From assembly GCA_003347645.1 (NCBI GenBank), contig QDFX01000011.1, positions 62,001 to 126,000 on the forward strand: a stretch of 64,000 nucleotides of DNA. Direction: 5' to 3'. The position numbers and the translations under genes were made by a program. The stretch is from Rhizobiaceae bacterium CPCC 101076. GTDB taxonomy: Bacteria; Pseudomonadota; Alphaproteobacteria; Rhizobiales; Methylopilaceae. Below, in pieces: positions 44,581 through 53,176 of the stretch (position 1 is its first letter; each line of letters begins with the position of its first letter). The notes under the pieces were generated by a model. The model worked only from the letters and a program-made list of their open reading frames with translations. It ran no database searches and had not been told where the DNA came from.

Positions 44581-45678
44581 GTGGCCTCGCTCAAACACAA
44601 GGCAGCCAAGCTGATGAGCTGGATCGGGGCGCGCTGGCTGGCGCGCCTCGTCCTCACCCTCGTCATTGGCCTGATCGGCGCGTTCGCCGCCAGTTCGATC
44701 CATATGCCGCTGGCGTGGATGCTGGGGCCGTTCCTGTTCTGCGCCGCCGCGTCTCTGAGCGGTCTCCCGCTCAAGAGCGTCCCGCACGGCCGCGAAGTCG
44801 CGCAGTCGATCGTCGGCCTCGCCATTGGCCTGCGCTTCACCGCGCCGGTCCTCGCCGCGACCGCAACCCTGCTGCCGGCCATGGCGCTGACGACCATGTT
44901 CGTCATGATCGTCACGACCGTCGGCGCCTTCCTGATCATGCCGATCGGTCGGCTCGATCCGAAGACGGCGTTCTTCTCCACCGCCGCCGCCGGCATGGCC
45001 GACATGGCGACGATCGCTGTTCAGCGCGGCGGCGATCCGAACGCGGTGTCGGTCGTCCACGCCATCCGCGTCTCGATGGTGGTTCTCTCGGTACCCCTTT
45101 TGCTGTTCGCATTCGGCGAACAGGGCACATCTGTTCACAACCATGTTCACATGCGCGAGGACGTGCTCTCGATCCTGATCGCGATCGGTCTCGCCTATAT
45201 CGCGGCGCGCATCCTCAACCTGACACACTTTCCGAACCCATGGCTGATCGGCGGCTGCGTTCTGGGTGGGATTTTAGCCGGAACCGACCTTCTGCTGGTC
45301 GGCATTCCGCGCCCGTTGATGCTGATCTGCCAGCTCGTTATCGGCGTTTCCTTAGGTGTCAGATTCGAACGGGACCTGATCCTGAAACTGCCCCGCGTCG
45401 TCGCGGCAGCTTTGGTGATCACTTTCTACATGATCGTCGCTACCGCCTTGGGCGCGATGCTGCTCTCCTGGGGCACCGGACTGCCCTACGGAACGAGCTT
45501 CCTCTCGATCGCTCCGGCCGCCGTGACCGAAATGGTGCTGACCGCCCAGGCCATGCATCTCGACGCCGAAATCGTCACTGCCTTCCACGTCATGCGCATC
45601 GCTTTGATCGAGGCCACGATTCTCATCGTGTTCGCGATCTTCACACGCATCCACACCTGGCGCGGCGGGGCCATCTGA
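44581..45678 (+). CDS. AbrB-type integral membrane protein (AbrB/ammonia-monooxygenase-like)
   Basis: About 365 residues from a GTG at 44581, preceded by GAGGACGAGG; the gene begins 13 bp after the MmgE stop. Around ten hydrophobic segments form two related halves, each with a PLAWMLGPFL or NPWLIGGCVLGG motif, then AGMADMATIAVQRGGDPN and APAAVTEMVLTAQAM. This is the membrane AbrB family, related to gate/permease proteins, not the small AbrB DNA-binding protein. Function is not established; a carboxylate transporter role fits its operon. Confidence 0.8.
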   Translation: MASLKHKAAKLMSWIGARWLARLVLTLVIGLIGAFAASSIHMPLAWMLGPFLFCAAASLSGLPLKSVPHGREVAQSIVGLAIGLRFTAPVLAATATLLPAMALTTMFVMIVTTVGAFLIMPIGRLDPKTAFFSTAAAGMADMATIAVQRGGDPNAVSVVHAIRVSMVVLSVPLLLFAFGEQGTSVHNHVHMREDVLSILIAIGLAYIAARILNLTHFPNPWLIGGCVLGGILAGTDLLLVGIPRPLMLICQLVIGVSLGVRFERDLILKLPRVVAAALVITFYMIVATALGAMLLSWGTGLPYGTSFLSIAPAAVTEMVLTAQAMHLDAEIVTAFHVMRIALIEATILIVFAIFTRIHTWRGGAI

Positions 45679-45701
45679 AGAAGAAAAAGGAAGGGGAGGT
45701 C

Positions 45702-46787
45702 ATGAAGACTTACAAGATCGCGGTCATTCCGGCTGACGGCATCGGAACCGAGGTCATCAATCCGGGCTGCGAGGTGCTCGAAACCATCGCCCGCGCGGAC
45801 GGTGGTTTCCGCTTCGAATTCACCCATTTCGACTGGGGCTCGGACTACTACCGTAAGCACGGGGTGATGATGCCGGCTGACGGCGTCGATCAAGTTCGGG
45901 GCTTCGATGCTATCTATTTCGGCGCGGTGGGTGACCCGAAAATCCCTGATGCAATAACGCTCTGGGGCCTTCGCCTCGCGATCTGCCAGGGCATTGACCA
46001 ATACGCCAATGTCCGTCCGACGCGGCTCCTGCCGGGCCTGAAGAGCCCCCTGCGCGCCGACCTCGCCAAGGATGTCGACTGGGTCATCGTCCGCGAGAAT
46101 TCGGAAGGCGAATATGCCGGCGCCGGTGGCCGCGCCCACAGGGGCCTGCCGATCGAGGTCGGTCTCGACGTCTCGATCTTCACCCGCACCGGCATCGAGC
46201 GGATCTGCCGCTTCGCCTGTGATCTCGCCCGTTCGCGCCCGCGCAAGAAGCTGACGATCGTCACCAAGTCGAATGCCCAGCGGCACGGAATGGTGTTCTG
46301 GGACGAGGTCTGCCGCGGAGTGATCAAGGACTATCCGGACCTCGATATCGACTGGATGCTCGTCGACGCGATGACGACGCGCATGGTGCTGAAGCCCGGT
46401 ACGATCGACACGGTGCTGGCGAGCAACCTGCACGCCGACGTCCTGTCCGATCTCGCATCGGCGGTCGCTGGCAGCTTGGGTATCGGTGCGACGGCCAATC
46501 TCGATCCAAGCCGTGCCGGCCCGTCCATGTTCGAGCCGATCCACGGCTCGGCCTTCGACATCACCGGGAAGGGAATCGCAAACCCGATCGGCGCGTTCTG
46601 GACTGCTGCGATGATGCTCGAGCATCTCGGCCAGAAGGACGCGGGGGACCGGCTGATGCGGGCGATCGAGGAAGTGACGGCGCGCGGCAATGTCCTGCCG
46701 CCGGATCTCGGCGGCAATGCCGGCACCCGTCAGGTAACTGACGCGGTGCTCGCCAGCCTCGAAAGCATGGCGACCGCAGCCGAGTGA
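45702..46787 (+). CDS. Tartrate dehydrogenase-like beta-decarboxylating dehydrogenase (2)
   Basis: 361 residues, paralogous to dehydrogenase 1. IPADGIGTEVINPG at the start, VIVRENSEGEYAGAGGRAHRG (Tyr loop, tartrate type), VTKSNAQRHGMVFWDEV (Lys), NLHADVLSDLASA and MFEPIHGSAFDITGKG. The changes S-A-F-D for S-A-P-D and LHAD for LFGD suggest a different or broader substrate. AAGGGGAGG precedes the ATG. It ends the rightward operon before a strong terminator. Confidence 0.9.
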   Translation: MKTYKIAVIPADGIGTEVINPGCEVLETIARADGGFRFEFTHFDWGSDYYRKHGVMMPADGVDQVRGFDAIYFGAVGDPKIPDAITLWGLRLAICQGIDQYANVRPTRLLPGLKSPLRADLAKDVDWVIVRENSEGEYAGAGGRAHRGLPIEVGLDVSIFTRTGIERICRFACDLARSRPRKKLTIVTKSNAQRHGMVFWDEVCRGVIKDYPDLDIDWMLVDAMTTRMVLKPGTIDTVLASNLHADVLSDLASAVAGSLGIGATANLDPSRAGPSMFEPIHGSAFDITGKGIANPIGAFWTAAMMLEHLGQKDAGDRLMRAIEEVTARGNVLPPDLGGNAGTRQVTDAVLASLESMATAAE

Positions 46788-46794
46788 ACAAACG

Positions 46795-46824
46795 AAAAGG
46801 GACGCGCCGTGGCACGTCCCTTTT
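46795..46824. terminator. Rho-independent terminator, bidirectional
   Basis: AAAAGGGACG (46795-46804) and CGTCCCTTTT (46815-46824) form a 10-bp stem with a 10-base loop and flanking A and T tracts, between the dehydrogenase 2 stop and the stop of the convergent 65-residue gene. Confidence 0.88.
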
Positions 46825-46845
46825 TCAAAAGCCCTGAACGTTAGG

Positions 46846-47043
46846 TCAGCGGACCGCGTCGAAAGCGTTCTCGTCGATGCCGAGAACCTTCAGGTCTTCC
46901 GCTTCCGGACGACGATGAGCACTTAGCGCATTGGATACACGAATAGCGGCGCCGAACGATTCAAAGAAGCTCGCGATGGCACCGAGGAAATCGAACGAAC
47001 CGCCATTGGTCACACGGGCGGTCATCACTGCAGCGTTCGACAT
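46846..47043 (-). CDS. Small protein of unknown function in the catabolic island
   Basis: 65 residues, no recognised family. The N-terminal half is Gly/Phe/Ala-rich (NGGSFDFLGAIASFFESFG) and the C-terminal half is hydrophilic (RRPEAEDLKVLGIDENAFD), with a faint resemblance to small DUF1127-like proteins. It has a very strong ribosome site (AAGGAGGA), its own operator-like dyad 40 bp upstream, and a shared terminator downstream. These features support a real, regulated gene. Confidence 0.6.
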   Translation of the reverse strand: MSNAAVMTARVTNGGSFDFLGAIASFFESFGAAIRVSNALSAHRRPEAEDLKVLGIDENAFDAVR

Positions 47044-47082
47044 CTGATCCTCCTTAAGGTCAGCGCTTCTTACCTTTGCCTA

Positions 47083-47092
47083 TTGTTGACAG
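47083..47092. promoter_or_regulatory. GntR/FCD-type operator upstream of the 65-residue gene
   Basis: TTGTTGACAG lies 40 bp before the small gene and 60 bp past the enoyl-CoA hydratase stop. It differs by one base from the sites at 41.7-41.9 kb. Confidence 0.45.
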
Positions 47093-47152
47093 GTAGGAGG
47101 CGAGACGTATGGGAGGGTTGCAGTGCGCGCGCGACTGCGACGGAGCGATGCG

Positions 47153-47929
47153 TTACCGGCCAGTCCAGCGAGGGGGGCGTTTCGCCAGAAAGGCTTCCAC
47201 GCCTTCACGAAAATCCTCGCTGAGATAGCACATCAGATTGATCTCCACTGCGAGGGCCGAGGAGATGTCCGGACCAATGGCGCCCAGTGCTTTCTTGGCG
47301 GCTCGCAGCGTGAGCGGCGCGTGCGCAGCCACCTGGCGGGCGATTTCCATTCCCCGCTGCAAGAGTTGATCGGGCTCGGTGACCTCAATCACGAGGCCGA
47401 TCGCCTTGGCTTCCTCGGCGCCCATGAGGCGCGCTGTGAAGATCAGATCCTTCAGCTTGGCTGGACCCAACAGGGCTGCGAAGCGAGCGTAATTCTGCAG
47501 TGAGAGAGTGTTGCCAAGCGTACGCGCGATCGGCATGCCGAACTTCAGGTCGCTGGCCGCGATCCTCAAATCGCAGCACGCGGCGATGCCCGCGCCGCCG
47601 CCTGTGCATGAGCCGGGAATGAGCGCGATCGTCGGCACCGGACAATTCTCGATTGCCGTCAGCACGCGGCCGATCCGCGCCTCATAGGCAAGCGCGTCTT
47701 CCGCGGTCGTGACATTGCGGAACTGCGCGATGTCGGTCCCGGACGCGAATGCCTTGCGGCCCGCGCCCGTCAGCACGACGAGGCGCAAATTCGGGTCGCT
47801 GGCCGCTGCGTCGCAGATCTCGGCGAGACGATCGTACATTTCGAACGTCATCGCGTTCCGGCTCTCCGGCCGGTTGAAGGTCACGACGGCGATGCCGTTC
47901 TGCACCTCGTGCAACAGGTCTTCGTTCAC
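47153..47929 (-). CDS. Enoyl-CoA hydratase/isomerase family protein
   Basis: A 258-residue crotonase-fold protein. VVTFNRPESRNAMTFEMYDRL is the entry signature, GRKAFASGTDIAQF the oxyanion/CoA loop, and IPGSCTGGGAGIAACCDLRIA the second active-site region. The position usually held by one catalytic Glu of hydratases reads GSCTGGG, so the reaction may be isomerase-, hydrolase- or lyase-like rather than hydration. It is the last gene of the leftward operon starting at tctC (2), implying a CoA-thioester step in the pathway. Confidence 0.87.
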   Translation of the reverse strand: MNEDLLHEVQNGIAVVTFNRPESRNAMTFEMYDRLAEICDAAASDPNLRLVVLTGAGRKAFASGTDIAQFRNVTTAEDALAYEARIGRVLTAIENCPVPTIALIPGSCTGGGAGIAACCDLRIAASDLKFGMPIARTLGNTLSLQNYARFAALLGPAKLKDLIFTARLMGAEEAKAIGLVIEVTEPDQLLQRGMEIARQVAAHAPLTLRAAKKALGAIGPDISSALAVEINLMCYLSEDFREGVEAFLAKRPPRWTGR

Positions 47930-47960
47930 CCGATCCTCCGTCCCGTCCGGGCGAGGATTA

Positions 47961-48707
47961 TCACGGAAGGTAGATTCCGCCGTTCACGTGGATCGTCTGG
48001 CCGGTGATGTATTGTCCGCCCGGGCCGGCGAGATGCACGACCATCGCCGTCACATCCTCCGGCGAGCCTTGCATGCCGAGCGGGGAGTTGTGGCCGGAAT
48101 GATGGGTCGGGTTCGGCGCGCCGGTCTTCTCACGGTTGGTGTCGATGCGGCCGGGCGCGACGAGGTTCACCGTGATGTGCCGTGGCGCGAGCTCCATCGC
48201 CAGTGCCTTGGTCAGGCCGACAAGGCCGGCCTTTGCCGCGACGACATGGGCGCGGTTGGATGCGCCTGTATGCGCGCTCAGTCCGCCCATGCTGATGATG
48301 CGTCCCCCGTCAGGCATCATCGACGCTGCCGCCTGCGAGCAGAAGAATGAGGCATCGAGGATGCTCGACATCACGATCCGCCATTCGGCGGCCGAGATGT
48401 TGGCGAGCGGCGTCTCGCGGCGCACCGCAGCGTTGTTGACGAGGATGTCGAGCTTGCCGTGCTTGTCCTTGATCTCGGCGAACAGGCCCTTCACTTGTGA
48501 TGCCTCGCCGAGATCGGCCATGATCACGTCGGCGCTGCCGCCGGCGGACCTGATGTCGGCCGCGACCGCCTCGACGTCTTCGCGCGATCTCCGTGCATTG
48601 ACGACGATATGGGCGCCCTGGGCCGCAAGCCCCAAAGCGATCGCGCGGCCGATATTGCGCGCCGAGCCGGTGACCAGCGCGACCTTGCCTTGCAGAGTTC
48701 CCATCAC
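47961..48707 (-). CDS. SDR-fold protein lacking the catalytic Ser and Tyr
   Basis: A 248-residue short-chain dehydrogenase fold: LVTGSARNIGRAIALGL, NNAAVRRETP and the C-terminal GPGGQYITGQTIHVNGG are normal. At the active site the usual Ser position reads Gly (ISMGGLSAH, G142) and the Tyr of YxxxK reads Val (RAHVVAAKAGL, V155, K159 kept). It may use an altered mechanism or be a binding partner. ATGA overlap with MmgE (2) shows translational coupling. Confidence 0.85.
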   Translation of the reverse strand: MMGTLQGKVALVTGSARNIGRAIALGLAAQGAHIVVNARRSREDVEAVAADIRSAGGSADVIMADLGEASQVKGLFAEIKDKHGKLDILVNNAAVRRETPLANISAAEWRIVMSSILDASFFCSQAAASMMPDGGRIISMGGLSAHTGASNRAHVVAAKAGLVGLTKALAMELAPRHITVNLVAPGRIDTNREKTGAPNPTHHSGHNSPLGMQGSPEDVTAMVVHLAGPGGQYITGQTIHVNGGIYLP

Positions 48708-50089
48708 GCCGTCCGGAGGCCGGTGTAGCTGGACAGATCCGGCTGTTTGAACAGTTCGGTGCTTGCCGTCTTCAGGCGGCCCGCGACGCTCTTGTCGAAG
48801 CCGCCGTAAAGGACGTTGCCGACGAACTTCGCCTCGAACTCCTCTGGCGGAAGCGGATCGTGGGCGCCACCGCGCATGTTCTCACGGCGGACCTCATGGA
48901 CTGTGCCGTCCTTCAATGTCGCACGGATGTGGCCGGTGTAGCGGGTCGGGTAGGGATTGTCGGGATCGACGACGTAGGAGACCTTCTGTGCCAGCGCGAG
49001 GATTTCCGGATCGCGCACCATCTCCTCGCTGAATTCGGCCAGGCCGGCGGCGTTCTTCAAGAAGCCAACCGAGACGCAATAGGGCGAGCTGAACTTGGCC
49101 GCGTAAGAGGTCGGCGGATTGCGCTTGTCCTCCAGCTTCTCCCATAGACGATGCACCGTGCCTTCGCCGACCTCGCAGACCATCGACACGACGTCGTCGG
49201 CCTTGACGCCGCGCCGCGACAACTCGATGGCGCAGTCGACATAGGGCTGGGTCATGGTTCCGCAGGCATATTGCTTGAAGGCGATCGTCGTCAGCAGCCA
49301 TTGATCGCCGAGGCCGTCGAGCAGCTTGCTGAAGTCCGGCGTCTTGCTCGGCGCGAAGCCGTGGAAGAAGCCATGCTCGCCTTCCAGCACGAAGACAGGG
49401 CCCATGAAGCCGCCCTTTCCGAGCAGCGCCGCGCGGATACCCGACTGTGCCGCCCAGCCGGCATGCATGCGCTTCGTCCAACTGCCGTCCTTCAGGTATT
49501 CGATGATGCCCGACGACATCGAACCGGCGATGCCGAGCGTTGAGGTCAGCTGTTCGCGGTTGAGCCCGAGCGCCGCGCCGACGCCGGCTGCCGCCGCCAG
49601 AGTGCCGATGACCGCGGTCGGATGGAAACCAGCTTTGTGGATCGCGCGAGGTGCCACCAGGCTGAGGCGGCAGAGAAGCTCGATGCCGACTGCGCAGCCG
49701 AGCAGTGCGTCCTGGCCCGAGCGGCCGAAGCGCTCGCAGGCGGCGAGCACGGCCGGCATCACGACCGCGCTTGAGTGAACCGGACCGCCCTCGAACGTGT
49801 CGTCGAAGTCCTCGCCATGCGCCGCCGTGCCGTTGATCAGAGCGGCGCTGTACATGTCGTATCGCTGGGCATGGCCGAGCGCGGTGCATGAGCCGGGCTC
49901 GGCGGCGGTCAACGTCGCCTGCACATAGTCCGTATTCCGCGCCGCAAGGCAGAGGCCGCTGACGTCGAGCAGAAGGCGCTCGCACATATTGACGACGTCT
50001 GCCGGAAGCGGCTTCTCCGCCGTGCGGACGATCCAGTCCGCAATCTGAGAGGCGATGCTCATTTGCGCGTGGCTGCTCATGTCGTTCAT
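48704..50089 (-). CDS. MmgE/PrpD family protein (2)
   Basis: 461 residues. Active-site elements: HGEDFDDTFEGGPVHSSAVV (Asp and His), AGFHPTAVIGTLAAA (His) and SWTKRMHAGWAAQSG (Lys and His). It is more divergent from copies 1 and 3, with EGGPVHSS replacing the THP/IHP loop, so it probably takes a different substrate. It overlaps both neighbours by 4 bp in an operon tctC-tctB-tctA-mmgE-SDR-ECH, which ties the transporter directly to the enzymes. Confidence 0.9.
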   Translation of the reverse strand: MNDMSSHAQMSIASQIADWIVRTAEKPLPADVVNMCERLLLDVSGLCLAARNTDYVQATLTAAEPGSCTALGHAQRYDMYSAALINGTAAHGEDFDDTFEGGPVHSSAVVMPAVLAACERFGRSGQDALLGCAVGIELLCRLSLVAPRAIHKAGFHPTAVIGTLAAAAGVGAALGLNREQLTSTLGIAGSMSSGIIEYLKDGSWTKRMHAGWAAQSGIRAALLGKGGFMGPVFVLEGEHGFFHGFAPSKTPDFSKLLDGLGDQWLLTTIAFKQYACGTMTQPYVDCAIELSRRGVKADDVVSMVCEVGEGTVHRLWEKLEDKRNPPTSYAAKFSSPYCVSVGFLKNAAGLAEFSEEMVRDPEILALAQKVSYVVDPDNPYPTRYTGHIRATLKDGTVHEVRRENMRGGAHDPLPPEEFEAKFVGNVLYGGFDKSVAGRLKTASTELFKQPDLSSYTGLRTA

Positions 50090-51591
50090 GCCGAAACTTC
50101 CTTGTCCTGCGGGCGCAGCCTGCGATTCCTGAATTCACGGATGAGGGAGCCGGCAAGGAACAAAACCGCCAGCGAGAGGAAGATCACGGAAACCGGATCT
50201 TCGATGAAGATGTGATAGTCGCCACCGGAGATCACGAGCGAGCGGCGGTAGTTCGACTCGATCATGTAGCCGAGCACGAGGCCGAGAATTGTCGGCAGCA
50301 TCGGCATGCCGAAATAGCGCATCCCGTATCCGAGGATGCCCGAGGCGAGGACGAGGCCGAGATCGAATGGACTGTTGTTGATCGAATAAGCGCCGGAGAA
50401 GACGAGCGCCGCTATGAAGGCGAAGAGATAAGGCTTAGGCCTGTTCACCAGCCAGATCGACGCCGACAGGGTCATATAGGCGATCGGGATCAGCGCGAGC
50501 GAGGCGACCAGGAGGCCAGAGAACATGCCGTAGAGGATGGTCGGGTCGCGATTGAACAGCACCGGGCCGGGGATCAGGCCGTGGATCAGGAAGCCGCCGA
50601 GAAGCACGGCCGTCGAATTCGACGCGGGGATGCCGAAGCTCAGCAGCGGGATCAGGCCGACGCCCGCATCGGCATTGTTGGCGCATTCGGGAGCGGCAAC
50701 GCCTTCCTCGGAGCCCTTGCCGAATTCTTCCGGAGTTTTCGAGAAGCGGCGGGCTTCCGTATAGGCCATGAAGGACGCGACGGTTCCTCCGGCGCCCGGC
50801 ATGATGCCGGAGAAGATGCCAATGACGGACCCGATCAGATTCGCCTTTGCAGTCTTCAGTTGTACGGCCCAGCTCGGCCATTTCAACTTCGTCGCGCCGC
50901 CGCTGATATGCGCCGTCGGCTGACGATTGGCGACCTGTTCGAGCACTTCGCCGACGGCGAACAGACCGACCATGACGAGGATGATAGGCACGCCGGTCAG
51001 AAGGTCGGCGTTGCCGTAGGTGAAGCGGCCGACGCCGGTGACCGGGTCGGTGCCGATAGTCGCGATCATCAGGCCGATCAGCGCGCCGATTATGCCCTTG
51101 AACAGCATGCCTTCGGACACTGAGACGATGACGCTGAGGCCGAGGATGCCGAGCGCGAAATAGGAGCTGGGCTTGAAGGCAAGGGCCAGTTGCGACAGCG
51201 GTGCGGTCAGGAGGATGACGCAGAGGATGCCGACGAAATTACCGATAGAACTAGCCTGCAGCGAGATGCCGAGCGCCTCACCCGCTCTGCCCTGTTTCCG
51301 CATCTCGTAGCCGTCGATCATTGTCGCGGCGGATGCGCTCGTTCCCGGAGTCCGAATGAGGATGGCCGGAATCGACCCGCCATATTCAGCGCCAACATAG
51401 GTCGAAGTCAGAAGGACCAGTGCCGGGATCGGGTCCATCGTGTAGGTGAATGGCAGAAGCAGAGCCATGGTGATCGACGGCGACAGGCCGGGCGTGGCGC
51501 CGCCGAAAATGCCCCAGGTCATGCCGATGACGGCCATCGGTATGATGAGCGTCGTGCCAAGCAGTTCGAAGCTTGTGATGATCGCGTCCAT
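50086..51591 (-). CDS. tctA: Tripartite tricarboxylate transporter, large permease (second TctA)
   Basis: 501 residues from the Met at 51591; in-frame sequence before that is only tctB read in another frame. Motifs: TWGIFGGATPGLSPSITMAL, GSIPAILIRTPGTSASAATM, GIMPGAGGTVASFMAYTEAR and FGIPASNSTAVLLGGF. The differences from the first TctA (NSTAV for GATAI) suggest a different ligand class. It overlaps the MmgE start by ATGA. Confidence 0.93.
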   Translation of the reverse strand: MDAIITSFELLGTTLIIPMAVIGMTWGIFGGATPGLSPSITMALLLPFTYTMDPIPALVLLTSTYVGAEYGGSIPAILIRTPGTSASAATMIDGYEMRKQGRAGEALGISLQASSIGNFVGILCVILLTAPLSQLALAFKPSSYFALGILGLSVIVSVSEGMLFKGIIGALIGLMIATIGTDPVTGVGRFTYGNADLLTGVPIILVMVGLFAVGEVLEQVANRQPTAHISGGATKLKWPSWAVQLKTAKANLIGSVIGIFSGIMPGAGGTVASFMAYTEARRFSKTPEEFGKGSEEGVAAPECANNADAGVGLIPLLSFGIPASNSTAVLLGGFLIHGLIPGPVLFNRDPTILYGMFSGLLVASLALIPIAYMTLSASIWLVNRPKPYLFAFIAALVFSGAYSINNSPFDLGLVLASGILGYGMRYFGMPMLPTILGLVLGYMIESNYRRSLVISGGDYHIFIEDPVSVIFLSLAVLFLAGSLIREFRNRRLRPQDKEVSA

Positions 51592-51599
51592 GACGGCCT

Positions 51600-52094
51600 T
51601 CAGATCAGGTCCGCCCAGATGCCGAGTGGCATGTGGACGTCGAGAAGCATGACGAAGATGAGCCAGAACACGACCGCGCCGCCGATCGAGATTGCGGCGA
51701 GGCGGATGTCGGGTTTGACGCCCTGGTAGACGCACATCGCGAAGATCAGCAGGGCGACTGACAGGAAGTATCCGGTGGTTTCGAAGAAGAAGATGAACAC
51801 GGCGCAGATCGCGACCGCCCCGGCCGCCCATGCGAAGGCTGCGAGGGGGTGATCGAACACGCCGCGAGAATCGCCCTCTTCATCGGCCGTGGGGCCGATG
51901 CCGGCCCGCAGCACAAGAAGCCGCTGGCCGACATACAGAGCCGACATGATTGCGAGGCCGTAGCCCAGCAGGTGGGGTACGCCGGCGGCGCCAACCGTAT
52001 CGCCAATGGCGGTTTCCGGAATGGTGGCCGCCGCCGTGAGGTAGGCGAGCGCGATGGCAAACGCGATCACGCCGCAGAGAATGTCCCTGTCCAT
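51600..52094 (-). CDS. tctB: Tripartite tricarboxylate transporter, small permease (second TctB)
   Basis: A 164-residue four-TM protein (FAIALAYLTAAATIP; HLLGYGLAIMSALYVG; AGAVAICAVFIFFFETTGYFL; ISIGGAVVFWLIFVMLLDV). It is adjacent to the second tctA (8-bp gap) and tctC (19-bp gap). Low sequence identity with the first TctB is normal for the family, so the call also uses context. Confidence 0.87.
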   Translation of the reverse strand: MDRDILCGVIAFAIALAYLTAAATIPETAIGDTVGAAGVPHLLGYGLAIMSALYVGQRLLVLRAGIGPTADEEGDSRGVFDHPLAAFAWAAGAVAICAVFIFFFETTGYFLSVALLIFAMCVYQGVKPDIRLAAISIGGAVVFWLIFVMLLDVHMPLGIWADLI

Positions 52095-52113
52095 TGCGCT
52101 CGTCCTGTTTGCG

Positions 52114-53100
52114 TTACTTTTTCTTGACGACGCCGACTTCGGTCAGGAGCGTCTTCTGCTCCATCGCGAAGTGATCGACGAACTTTACGTAGTCGTCGTG
52201 CGCGATGAATGCCGGGACGAGGTTCGCCGCTTCGTAGTCAGCCTTGTACTTTGGATCGGCGAGCAGCTTCGGGATCGCCTGGTCCCAGGCTTTGGTGATC
52301 TCCGGCGGCAGGCCTTTCGGACCGGCGAGGCCGCGGAACTTACGGACCGCCAGATCGATGCCCGAATCCTTGGCGGTCGGCACGCCCGGCAGAAGGGCGA
52401 GAGGAGCCTCGGACAGAACCGCCAGCACGCGGACCTGCTTGCCCTCGAGTTGCGAGCGCAGTTCCTGGACTTCGCCGATGGCGATATCGAGCGTGCCGTT
52501 CAGCACGTTGATCATCGTCTCGCCACCGCCTTCGCTGGTGACGACCGCGGCATTGACGCCGGTGATCTTCTTCATCTGTTCGAGCGTGATGCGCTCGAGC
52601 GAGCCCGGGTTCGCGGCGCCCCAGGCGCTGCGGCCGGCCTTCGCCTTGTCGAGCACGTCCTTCAGCGTTTTGAAGGGAGCGTCGGCGCGCGTGTAGATGA
52701 CTTCCGGGTCATAGAAGAAGTTCGCGAGTGGTTCGAGCGCGGTGTAGTTCGCGCTGAGCTCGGCCATGTGCGAGGTGTAGATGTAGGTCGGAGTCGTCGC
52801 GTAGAAGACGCTGCCGTCGGGCTTCTGCTTGGCCATATGCGCCATGGCCTTGGCACCCGAGCCGCCCGAGACGTTCTCGACGACGAAGTCGGCATCGATC
52901 ACCTGCTTCAGATACTTCGTCATGTCACGCAGGAAGACGTCGCTGCCGCCGCCCGGGCTCGAATGGGTGACGAGCGTCACGACCTTGTGCGGATAGGCGA
53001 TCTTGTCCTGGGCGAGAGCCGGCAGGGCGGCCGCACAGGCCAGTCCCAAAGTCGCGGCGAAAAGCGAGCGCGCGAGCGCGTTCGTGTGTTTGACCAACAT
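52114..53100 (-). CDS. tctC: Tripartite tricarboxylate transporter substrate-binding protein (second TctC)
   Basis: 328 residues from the Met at 53100, after GGGAGGAAAAA. Sec signal LFAATLGLACAAALPALAQ. Bug-fold motifs: PHKVVTLVTHSSPGGGSDVFL, FVVENVSGGSGAKA and LDIAIGEVQELRSQLEGKQV. It captures the unknown substrate in the periplasm. It heads the six-gene operon and lies just downstream of the third gntR gene in the same direction. Confidence 0.92.
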   Translation of the reverse strand: MLVKHTNALARSLFAATLGLACAAALPALAQDKIAYPHKVVTLVTHSSPGGGSDVFLRDMTKYLKQVIDADFVVENVSGGSGAKAMAHMAKQKPDGSVFYATTPTYIYTSHMAELSANYTALEPLANFFYDPEVIYTRADAPFKTLKDVLDKAKAGRSAWGAANPGSLERITLEQMKKITGVNAAVVTSEGGGETMINVLNGTLDIAIGEVQELRSQLEGKQVRVLAVLSEAPLALLPGVPTAKDSGIDLAVRKFRGLAGPKGLPPEITKAWDQAIPKLLADPKYKADYEAANLVPAFIAHDDYVKFVDHFAMEQKTLLTEVGVVKKK

Positions 53101-53176
53101 TTTTTCCTCCCGTTTGTCGTTTTTATCGGGCCTATTCGGCCTCTTGTTCTTGTGGTCGGTTTTGTTTTTGTCGTGG

